A stretch of DNA of 64,000 nt from Neolewinella agarilytica (GTDB lineage Bacteria; Bacteroidota; Bacteroidia; Chitinophagales; Saprospiraceae): contig NZ_FOFB01000004.1 in assembly GCF_900110645.1 (NCBI RefSeq), forward strand, positions 62,001 through 126,000, in the 5' to 3' direction. The notes under the pieces are model-generated. The model was not told the DNA's origin and ran no database searches. It was given only the letters and a program-made list of their open reading frames with translations. Shown here piece by piece: positions 10,181-17,530 of the stretch. The position numbers and the translations under genes were made by a program. Every line of letters starts with the position of its first letter. The first letter of the stretch is position 1.

Positions 10181-10242
10181 GTTAGTCTGTTGGTCTTTTG
10201 GTCTGTTACGACAAACTAAATGACTAACAGACTAACAGACTG
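10181..10242. repeat. octamer-periodic inverted repeat (GTCTGTTG-type)
   Basis: The left arm has GTCTGTTG, GTCTTTTG, GTCTGTTA in 8-bp steps (about 10185-10208). The right arm has GACTAACA repeated in 8-bp steps (about 10222-10242). The arms are nearly adjacent and would form a tight hairpin. The rest of the gene-free stretch 10040-10530 holds no convincing gene. Confidence 0.75.
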
Positions 10243-10392
10243 CACCCAAAGTGTTACTTAAAGAACTGGAGAACAAAGGGTTGTAACAAGACAAATGCCA
10301 AACTTCACGTTATATTAGACCGCTTGAGGAAGGAAGTGGAAATCGTCACGGCGGCAGCCTAAAAGGTTTAACGGCCTATACTTAGAAGCAGC

Positions 10393-10460
10393 GAAGAGGT
10401 AGCCATATGGCTGCCCCTTCGAGGTCTTTGATGAAACACTATGCAATCAGTGTGTTTCAA
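10393..10460. other. two hairpins in the 10.0-10.5 kb gap
   Basis: GAAGAGGTAGCC and GGCTGCCCCTTC (10393-10420) form a near-perfect stem around ATAT. GAAACACT and AGTGTGTTTC (about 10433-10459) form a second. They lie about 70-140 bp past the stop of the 10531-11259 gene and could act in termination or mRNA stability, but neither has a strong T-run. Confidence 0.4.
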
Positions 10461-10530
10461 GGTTGTTTTGTACTACATCTAAGTTTATCCTTATGTATTT
10501 ATATTTTAGCCTAAGTCCAAAAATGGGGCA

Positions 10531-11259
10531 CTAGAATTCGTGGTTTATACCTAGCGAAAATTGTACCATCTTTTTACGATAAAAAAAGTAATAGTTGGTG
10601 TCTTCAGTTGTTACATCATCAACTATGCTCCTGATCACTGGATGTAGATAGGATGCACGTAAAAATATAAATCTGAAGGTAAAATATGCTGATGGTTGTA
10701 CGAAAAAAGCATTCTTAAACGGTACTGAAAGTATAGTGTTACTGACCTTTTCGATTCTAATTGCTTCGGGGCCAAGGTTTGTAAATGGTTCGCTATTATC
10801 AGGAGAATGTATCAACGTCCCTAGAGTTAGAGCGAAGCTACACCCTAGTTGTCTTTTACCAATTGATAAGTTGCTTTTGTAAGTAGTGTTTATGCCAAAG
10901 TCATATAACCTACCTCCAATACCAATTACCTTTTGTGCTGGTCCGAAAACGCTGGTCGAGTTGAAATCAGTAAGTTCATACGACAAAGAGTAACGTGAAT
11001 GTAATGTCCCTACAATTCCGAGAGAGAGGTTATTCCAATTAAGGTCACGACTTACCCCTAATCTTAGGAAGTCACTAGTTGAGTTGCTAACATTATTTGA
11101 CTCAATCGAAAAACTTTCAAGATTAGTCAATGCAAAGTTATCACTGATGATTTGCTCTAGTCCATATTCAAGGCTAATATTGAATTGAGCTGATAAATAA
11201 CATGGAGCGAGCATAAGGAATATAGAGACCAATATTTTTTTAAAGTAGAAAAAAACCAT
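10531..11259 (-). CDS. putative outer-membrane beta-barrel protein
   Basis: A 242-residue protein with a signal peptide (1-24, ending LSAQF). The mature part shows alternating hydrophobic/polar strands (LGVSRDLNWNNLSLGIVGTL, IGKRQLGCSFALTLGTLI, YFTFRFIFLRASYLHPVI) and ends in SLGINHEF with a terminal Phe, as outer-membrane barrels do. I do not recognise a family. Base composition is visibly richer in A+T than the flanking genes and codons favour A/T endings. It is 55 bp downstream of the lipoprotein gene on the same strand, so the two probably form an operon and may act as a surface pair. Confidence 0.75.
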   Translation of the reverse strand: MVFFYFKKILVSIFLMLAPCYLSAQFNISLEYGLEQIISDNFALTNLESFSIESNNVSNSTSDFLRLGVSRDLNWNNLSLGIVGTLHSRYSLSYELTDFNSTSVFGPAQKVIGIGGRLYDFGINTTYKSNLSIGKRQLGCSFALTLGTLIHSPDNSEPFTNLGPEAIRIEKVSNTILSVPFKNAFFVQPSAYFTFRFIFLRASYLHPVIRSIVDDVTTEDTNYYFFYRKKMVQFSLGINHEF

Positions 11260-11314
11260 GGTAACTATATATTGTAGAAGGTGCTTAAACTAAGACGTGT
11301 ATCTTATCTAATAA

Positions 11315-12654
11315 TTAGTTGTCCTGTAAGTTAACAGTAAACTTTACTGTACCTGTGTTGTACTCAGTTCCATCCCCATTAGCAGGGTCACAGTACTCTA
11401 CTAATGAGCTACCCAGATTTGTGTCTTCAGAACTGAACGTATTCTCTACTGTTACTGTAGTTGATATAGTAGTATCTGGATTGGAAGGGTCTGGCAAAGT
11501 TACGGGTATTGGTGTTGTTACCATCTGTTCATTTCCATCCGCATCATCTTCAATCCACTGGTAGAGCATTGTTGGTTGATACAGATCAGGCTGCCATGTA
11601 ATAATTTCTAAATCTACAGTGGCAGTTTCTAAATCAAAAGAGCCAAATAACACATTACTTCTCATATCGTTTCTATGAAATGTCATCGCTTTTTCGATTT
11701 GGATTGGTGTCCCATCAGTCGTGATCACATTTATCGTAGCGATAATTTCTATGTCAGTCCTGCGAAAAATGCCACGCTCTCCGAAAAAGGCTAAATCAAA
11801 CGCATTTCTATCACTCAACATAAATGTTGCCAAATGATCTTTAAGTTCATTTGCGTCTCTATCGCTATCTTCGCAAGGGAAATCATCCCGAAAATCGACT
11901 ACAACACCAGCGTTGTAGAAGTTCACACAAGTAACAGCTTTCGCATGTTCTTGATTCGTAAGGTAAATGAAATCAGAATGTTCATGATGTAAAACTAGAT
12001 CATTAAGACAACCACTGTCTTGTAAATCACTATAAAAATCACTTGACTTCTCAATCACTTTAATTCTTTCCGACGGACCAACATAAATTGTACCGGTAGA
12101 TGGTTTTGATTCTGAATCCATTAAAGATGATGATCCGTCTGCTTTTATAATGTTATACGTAGAGTTACTGTTGGGCTTACCACTAACTGAATATGCAATT
12201 GGAATTCTTGGAGTTATGTTAGCAACATCTTGTTTTGTCCATTCGTCAATAAGCTTAAGCTCAAACGACGGATAGTGCTCTATAAATGCATCAAAATCTA
12301 CAACGCCAGATTTAGCGTATGGAGATTTGAACAGATCAGAAACATGACCTACTCCAGGATAGGTTGGAGTAGAAAGATCTAAATCAGCTAATTCTGCAAG
12401 TAGAATGTAGTGATCATTAAATTGACCTGTATGAAGCGAATTGAGGATAGATTTTCTTATGCTATTGTCTTTCGTAAGATTAGAAATCATTTCTACGAAT
12501 TTTTCGACATCTGGTACTTTTGATCTAAGTTCAACCTGATCTAAAGTGACCTGATTAAGGCTAGAATCAGGAGTACAGCCAAAAAATAGAAATAAAACTA
12601 GAAAACTAGAAAACTAGTTACTGAAGCTCCGAAGAGTGACTTGAAAGAACGCAT
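11315..12654 (-). CDS. putative surface lipoprotein, signal peptide out of frame (three-copy octamer)
   Basis: The body (ATG 12490 to 11315, 391 codons) is acidic and soluble, with no family I recognise; it has Thr/Ser-rich strands and a C-terminus reading VKFTVNLQDN. The frame continues upstream of 12490 as a lipoprotein N-terminus, with the lipobox region LVLFLFFGC followed by TPDSSLNQ, but is blocked by TAG at 12616-12614. An ATG at 12654 opens MRSFKSLFGASVTSF in another frame. Three copies of CTAGTTTT (minus strand, 12617-12594) lie between. Removing one copy (8 bp) fuses the two parts into a perfect type II signal peptide. As sequenced the full protein cannot be made from 12654. Translation from 12490 would give an untargeted product. 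A+T-rich; likely co-transcribed with 10531-11259. Confidence 0.7.
12594..12617 (-). repeat. three tandem CTAGTTTT octamers in a lipoprotein signal sequence
   Basis: On the plus strand the unit AAAACTAG occurs at 12594-12601, 12602-12609 and 12610-12617, with no mismatch. ATG 12654 is 164 bp from the body ATG at 12490 (164 mod 3 = 2). With two, five or eight copies the distance becomes a multiple of three. Confidence 0.9.
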
Positions 12655-12830
12655 GGGTGATGGGTTGTAGGTAATGAATTAGATACGTAAGTTACGATAT
12701 AAAACCAATAGTACCAAAATATATTGTATGACTTGGAATATTATTTTTATAGACTGGTGGTGTCATTATTATCATCCATAATCTGATGCCGTGTGAAAAG
12801 CTATATTTTCTCTCCCTCGAATTGACACTA

Positions 12831-12994
12831 GTGGTCTGTCAAACCTAAATATGGTAGTAGCCTGCGGCATCTTTTCGCGCCTGACAGCGTTACTCAAATC
12901 CTCATTTAGCTTGGGCTAAATTCCGGTTTGAGCGCTTTGCCAGGCCCAAAAATCTACCAGCACTCTACTACCAATTTAAGTGTTGACAGACCAC
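12831..12994. mobile_element. 164-bp foldback (MITE-like) element
   Basis: The 30-bp ends are inverted: GTGGTCTGTCAAACC at the left (12831-) and GTTGACAGACCAC at the right (-12994), with GGTAGTAG / CTACTACC marking the inner ends. The interior continues to pair (ATTTAGC/GCTAAAT, ACTCAAA/TTTGAG, GCCTG/CAGGC), so the whole unit folds into one long imperfect hairpin. No reading frame is present. It looks like a non-autonomous derivative of an insertion sequence with GGTCTGTCAA ends. No clear target duplication is visible. Confidence 0.7.
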
Positions 12995-13058
12995 AAGGAC
13001 CAAAAGGAAATCTCTTTCTTTTAGACGGCTGGTCTCATTAAGTGTATTGCAGACTTTT

Positions 13059-14066
13059 TTAGGAGTTTTTCTTCAAAAACGATTCCGCTTTCTCCACCAT
13101 GGCAACGCAGCCACCAAAGAAGGGCATCCGCTGGTGGATGTCGGTGGGTTTGATGTCCATAATCCGCTGAGCCCCGTTAGTGGCCCGTCCGCCGGCCTGT
13201 TCCAGAAGAAAGGCAAAGGGGTTACATTCATAAAGCAGCCGGAGCTTTCCTTCGGGCTTACCCGTACTCTGCGGGTAGATGTAGATGCCTCCCAGAAGTA
13301 AGGTTCGGTGAATATCGGCGACCATACTTCCGACGTAACGACCGGTGTAGGGGCGATCATCCTCTTCTGCCTGGCAATACTTGATGTATTTTTTAACCCC
13401 TTCAGGGAAATGTACATAGCCTCCCTGGTTGACGCTGTAAATGTTTCCCATGTCTGGAATGGTAATATTTGGATGGGAGAGGTAATAGGTGCCAATGGCA
13501 GGGTTGAGCGTAAAACCATGTACTCCGTTTCCGGTAGTGTAGACCATCATCGTGGAAGTTCCGTAAGCGATGTAGCCTGCGGCAACCTGCAGGTTGCCTG
13601 GCTGCAGAAAATCTTCGACGGTTACCGGAGTTCCCACCGGAGAGATTCTCCGGTAGATACCAAAAATGGTGCCTACCGTAATATTCACGTCGATATTTGA
13701 GCTGCCATCCAATGGGTCCATCACGACGACGTACTTGTTGCGGTTACGATTATTCGCGCCCGAGATGGTAATCATTTCCTCGTTTTCTTCGGAGACGATG
13801 CCGCAAACGATGTCACGATTGGTCAATGTATTGATGAAGGCCTCGTTAGCGAAAACATCGAGTTTTTTCTGTTCTTCGCCCTGGACGTTGGTTGAGCCTA
13901 TTGTTCCGGTAATATCAACGAGTCCGGCTTTACGAATTTCGTGGCTTACTACCTTTCCGGCTAGACGGATGGCATTAATTAGTTGGCCAAGTTCCGCATT
14001 GTCGTATTCGAATTCTTCGGGTCTGCCGATCAGGAATTCGCCTAAGGTGGTATGGCGTTTGCTCAT
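13059..14066 (-). CDS. fbp: class 1 fructose-1,6-bisphosphatase
   Basis: A 335-residue cytosolic enzyme that removes the 1-phosphate of fructose-1,6-bisphosphate in gluconeogenesis. The metal-binding signature [12 protein letters not shown] is at about 117-128 and the acidic cluster SEENEE lies just before it. [18 protein letters not shown] and [20 protein letters not shown] mark the substrate-binding and C-terminal FBPase region. Length agrees with bacterial class 1 enzymes (about 330). ATG 14066 gives [14 protein letters not shown], the usual N-terminus. The gene is 21 bp from hldD on the same strand, so the two probably share a transcript. Confidence 0.97.
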   Translation of the reverse strand: MSKRHTTLGEFLIGRPEEFEYDNAELGQLINAIRLAGKVVSHEIRKAGLVDITGTIGSTNVQGEEQKKLDVFANEAFINTLTNRDIVCGIVSEENEEMITISGANNRNRNKYVVVMDPLDGSSNIDVNITVGTIFGIYRRISPVGTPVTVEDFLQPGNLQVAAGYIAYGTSTMMVYTTGNGVHGFTLNPAIGTYYLSHPNITIPDMGNIYSVNQGGYVHFPEGVKKYIKYCQAEEDDRPYTGRYVGSMVADIHRTLLLGGIYIYPQSTGKPEGKLRLLYECNPFAFLLEQAGGRATNGAQRIMDIKPTDIHQRMPFFGGCVAMVEKAESFLKKNS

Positions 14067-14087
14067 GGTATAGTGGTGTGATAAATG

Positions 14088-15059
14088 TTAAAAGTAGTTC
14101 CCCGGAATGAGGTAGTTTGTGACGTAGTCTTCGATGCCGTCCTCCAGAGACGTGAAGGGCGCATCGTAACCGACGCTGCGGAGCTTGCGCATGTCAGCTT
14201 CGGTAAAGTATTGATATTTATCCCGAATATCAGCCGGAGTGTCGATGAAACTGATGTTGGGTTCCTGGCCCATGGCCCTAAAGGTGTTGGCCGCCAGGTC
14301 CTGGAATGTCCGCCCCTTGCCCGTTCCCAGGTTGTACAGGCCGTTAGGGCTGGGCCGTTGGTGCATTAGCCAGTGATTGACCCGGCAAAGATCCTTCACG
14401 TAGATGAAGTCTCGGGTCTGCTGGCCATCGGCATAATCTTCCCGATGACTGCGGAACAGCTTCATGCCGCCCGTTGCTTTGACCTGCCGAAAGGTATGCC
14501 AGATTACGCTGGCCATCCGGCCTTTATGATATTCATTAGGGCCGTAGACATTAAAAAATTTAAGCCCGTACCAATTGGGTGGAGAGCTTTTCTGTGCCAG
14601 GGCCCAAACGTCAAAATCGTTCTTACTCCGGCCGTATTCATTGAGGGGCTCCAGGACGGAGGCCAACTCATCCCGGTCTTCATAACCGTGCTCGCCCAGT
14701 CCGTAGGTCGCTCCACTGCTGGCGTAGATCAATGGAATGGATAAATCCGTACATCGCTTCCAGACCTCTTTAGAAAAATGACGATTTAAACGGTCGAAAA
14801 TTTCTTTGTCGGTCTCGGTCGTATCCGTTCGAGCACCCAAATGGTAAACGCCACGAAGGGGCCATTTTTCCTCATCCCAACGATCAAAGAGAATGTCTCT
14901 TTCCACTTTCCGGAGGTATTTTTTGCCCTCCAGATTGGGTGTCTTATTTTGGTAATGGAGAAAGTCGTCCGCCAAAATCAGGTCCGTAATTCCCTGTTGG
15001 TTAAGATAAGCGACGAGCGCACTCCCGATAAAGCCAGCCGCGCCGGTAACTAAATACAT
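14088..15059 (-). CDS. hldD: ADP-L-glycero-D-manno-heptose 6-epimerase
   Basis: A 323-residue extended SDR enzyme. The NAD(P)-binding motif GAAGFIGS is at about 6-13, and the catalytic Tyr/Lys pair lies in YGRSK (about 140). FNVYGPNEYHKGRMASV is characteristic of HldD/RfaD. It converts ADP-D-glycero- to ADP-L-glycero-manno-heptose for the LPS core. No other heptose genes are beside it; fbp follows at 21 bp. Upstream on the minus strand TACCTTTG (15119-15112) matches the -7 element, about 50 nt before the ATG, although no clear -33 box is at the right distance. Confidence 0.95.
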   Translation of the reverse strand: MYLVTGAAGFIGSALVAYLNQQGITDLILADDFLHYQNKTPNLEGKKYLRKVERDILFDRWDEEKWPLRGVYHLGARTDTTETDKEIFDRLNRHFSKEVWKRCTDLSIPLIYASSGATYGLGEHGYEDRDELASVLEPLNEYGRSKNDFDVWALAQKSSPPNWYGLKFFNVYGPNEYHKGRMASVIWHTFRQVKATGGMKLFRSHREDYADGQQTRDFIYVKDLCRVNHWLMHQRPSPNGLYNLGTGKGRTFQDLAANTFRAMGQEPNISFIDTPADIRDKYQYFTEADMRKLRSVGYDAPFTSLEDGIEDYVTNYLIPGNYF

Positions 15060-15239
15060 ACAGGTTCTTTTGTTGAGTCGCCAAGAGTACGACTATCGCA
15101 TTGGATAAGTTCAAAGGTAAGATTTGTTTTGAGGGCACTTCTGAAGCAGTTGGGGTTTATACCCTTGTAAGAGCAATGCCGCTTCATAAATGGACAAAAA
15201 CGAGCAGCTATTCCCGCTTTCTAAATGGGGTCAACGGAC

Positions 15240-15272
15240 GGGAGCCGGCCGCAACTCAATGCGCCGGCTCCC
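15240..15272 (-). terminator. GC-rich hairpin past the psd-like gene
   Basis: GGGAGCCGGC (15240-15249) pairs with GCCGGCTCCC (15263-15272). It lies 33-65 bp beyond the stop of the 15305-16591 gene. There is no long T-run on the minus strand, so it may only be a weak or Rho-assisted terminator. Confidence 0.45.
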
Positions 15273-15304
15273 GAAAGAATAGGTCTGGTGATTTAAGGAG
15301 TGTC

Positions 15305-16591
15305 TCAGCAGGTTTTCGGCCTGATGGTACAAACGGGCTTCCCTTTTTCCCAGGCTTTGGGAGAATTAGGGCAGATGCTCACAGAAGTACCGTAATAGCG
15401 GTAGCTATTCTTATCGGTATTAATGCCGTCAGCCGGAAGCCGTCCTTTTTGAAAGAGCAGAATAATATCCGAGCCTCCGAATTCGAAATGGCCGAATTCT
15501 GTGCCTTTTTCTACGTGCTGACCTAAAATGGGTTGGTTCAGGAGGACGGAAGAAACCTGGCACATCCCTACCGGAATCGCTGCCACCAGCCCAACGTCTC
15601 CTGCGGGCGAGTTGCTGGTGTCGATAATGAGGTAGCCCCGAGCCTGGCTAAATTCATATCCGACTGGAGGCTTTCCTTTGATGGACTTATCCGGTGCGGA
15701 GAACTGACCGGGCGTATCCTCAAGGTTGACGTCCAGAAAAGTCTTGCCGTGTACCTTTGTCAGTTCCGCCACGAGGCCGCTGACCGGCGTATGAAAGCGG
15801 TGGTAGGAATAGGGGCCGAGGAAGTAATGGACGAAGGTGCCGCCGGCAAAAGCATCTGCGTAAGCACTTCCTTCCAGCAGATCTTTGATGTTCCCAAACC
15901 GGTGGGTTTGCTTCAGCACTACCTCAGATACCGAGGAATCTTCCGCAATCGGGTATTGATCCTTGTAGGTGCAGTCAGCAGGCAGAGCAACGGTCTTATT
16001 GGAAGCCGGATCGGCAATGGGCCGCAGGCCTGGATTGAGGCTGCGGGCGAAGAATTCGTTGAAAGTGTCCCAGCTTTGCTTCTCATTATTTGGCCTTCCG
16101 TCAATGATGGAATCACAGACACGAAACTCAGGGGAGTATTTCCAGTAGGACTCCATCATCTCCTCGGTGAAAGAGTCGGGCGTATTGAGGAAGTCCCCCC
16201 AGGCATCGGCGTAAGCAATGAGGAAGTCGGAGAAGTACTCATCATTCTGGATCAGAACATTGTCAGGGCCAACGGGCTGGTCGATCAGAAAGTAAAAGTG
16301 GCAAAGGCGGTCATAAACTTCCTGGCTGCCGTTACCGCCGTTCCAGGCGGGCAGGGGGCTTTGCTGCGGAATCCAGCGGAGGAAGGTTTTGAGGAACTCG
16401 TAGTAGCCAAGGATGTCCGTAGGCCAGTCGAGTGCCTCAAAAAGGTCATCGTTCAGGGTGCCATCGGCGGCATTCCGGGCCTTGTTCAAAGAGCTTTCCA
16501 GCAGTTGAACGAAGTCAGGATTGCCGTCGGCATAAGCCCGTAAATCCTGTATGGCTTCCTCCGTCGAGGGAGCAGTTGTTGTTGTACGCAT
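15305..16591 (-). CDS. phosphatidylserine decarboxylase family protein
   Basis: A 428-residue protein. Residues about 20-170 match the PSD-associated N-terminal domain (YYEFLKTFLRWIPQQSP), and about 175-410 the PS-decarboxylase domain. The self-cleavage motif is FGGSDIILLFQ (GGS in place of LGST), which would yield a pyruvoyl-bearing small subunit of about 60 residues. The active-site His lies in YHRFHTPVSG. It may decarboxylate phosphatidylserine or another substrate; long stand-alone proteins of this type are annotated PSD-like and are not proven to serve phospholipid synthesis. It has no membrane segment. It is divergent from the regulator at 16868, with a repeat pair between. Confidence 0.88.
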   Translation of the reverse strand: MRTTTTAPSTEEAIQDLRAYADGNPDFVQLLESSLNKARNAADGTLNDDLFEALDWPTDILGYYEFLKTFLRWIPQQSPLPAWNGGNGSQEVYDRLCHFYFLIDQPVGPDNVLIQNDEYFSDFLIAYADAWGDFLNTPDSFTEEMMESYWKYSPEFRVCDSIIDGRPNNEKQSWDTFNEFFARSLNPGLRPIADPASNKTVALPADCTYKDQYPIAEDSSVSEVVLKQTHRFGNIKDLLEGSAYADAFAGGTFVHYFLGPYSYHRFHTPVSGLVAELTKVHGKTFLDVNLEDTPGQFSAPDKSIKGKPPVGYEFSQARGYLIIDTSNSPAGDVGLVAAIPVGMCQVSSVLLNQPILGQHVEKGTEFGHFEFGGSDIILLFQKGRLPADGINTDKNSYRYYGTSVSICPNSPKAWEKGKPVCTIRPKTC

Positions 16592-16711
16592 AATGAATGG
16601 GTTTGTTTGCTGGCAACTTCAGGTCAATGGGAACAGGAAAGCAATTAAAGCTTGCGTGATCAAGTAGATATACCTGCGAAAACGAGTGTTTGTGGGAAGG
16701 CGGCCAATGAG

Positions 16712-16821
16712 CAGGCGCAGCCGCAGGTGCAAAGTCTGGCTTTTGGGAAGCAAGGGGAGTAGGTATGCTGCTGTCCACGGCTCCTCCTGACTTTTCCCTG
16801 CACCCGCGGTAGCGCCCTGAA
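16712..16821. repeat. GCAGGTGCA repeat, inverted pair (copies 5 and 6)
   Basis: Copy 5 (16712-16731, plus) reads CAGGCGCAGCCGCAGGTGCA. Copy 6 (about 16798-16821, minus) reads CTGCACCCGCGGTAGCGCCC on the plus strand and has diverged within the core. They face each other in the divergent gap between 16591 and 16868. Confidence 0.75.
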
Positions 16822-16867
16822 CGTTATTTTTACGCGAGACGTTCTCCTTTTACTAACGCAACAACCT

Positions 16868-17509
16868 ATGATCCATCTTGGCATTATTGAAGACGAACCC
16901 ATTATGCTCGCCAGTGTCGAGGAATGCTTTGAAGCTTCCCGCGACGTAAGCGTCGAATTGGCCACCACTAGTGTCGAAGATTTCCTGGCCGGCATTCCTA
17001 AAGACAGTCCGTTGAACACCCTGCTGCTAGACATTATGCTGCCCGGTATGAATGGCATCGTTGGCATTCCCCGGCTTCTGGAGCAATTTCCGGACCTGGA
17101 CATTATCATGCTGACCAACTCAGACGACTCGGACAATATTTTCCGGGCGCTGCAGGCCGGTGCTTTCGGGTATATCAGTAAGAAGCGAATGAACCCTAAT
17201 ATCATTCGCGACGCCGTTTATACCGTGCACCGTGGCGGTTCGTACATGAGCCCGAGTATTGCCCGCCAGGTAGTGGCTTTTCACAATCAGCAACGACGAA
17301 AAAGTACGGGAGACCCCGCTTCCCAGCTTACCGCCCGGCAGCTGGACATCGTTCAGGGCCTTGTCGATAATCTGAGTTACCGGGAGATTGGGGAGCGCCT
17401 GGATATCAGTATTGAAACCGTTCGGGACCACATCAAGAACATTTACCGCAAACTGCGGGTCAACTCTAAGATGGAGGTGGTACATAAGAAGCTCAAGGGG
17501 GAGATTTAG
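16868..17509 (+). CDS. NarL/LuxR-type response regulator
   Basis: A 213-residue regulator. A receiver domain (1-120) has the acidic pair ED near residue 8, the phospho-acceptor Asp in LLLDIMLPGMNG (about 56) and the Lys in YISKKR. A LuxR-type HTH follows (about 150-208: LTARQLDIVQGLVDNLSYRE, TVRDHIKNIYRKL). It binds DNA when phosphorylated. The propeller-type histidine kinase gene begins 21 bp after its stop codon, so the two form a cognate pair in one operon. No clear promoter is visible in the repeat-filled upstream gap. Confidence 0.93.
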   Translation: MIHLGIIEDEPIMLASVEECFEASRDVSVELATTSVEDFLAGIPKDSPLNTLLLDIMLPGMNGIVGIPRLLEQFPDLDIIMLTNSDDSDNIFRALQAGAFGYISKKRMNPNIIRDAVYTVHRGGSYMSPSIARQVVAFHNQQRRKSTGDPASQLTARQLDIVQGLVDNLSYREIGERLDISIETVRDHIKNIYRKLRVNSKMEVVHKKLKGEI

Positions 17510-17530
17510 TAACGCACTACCTTTGTATAC

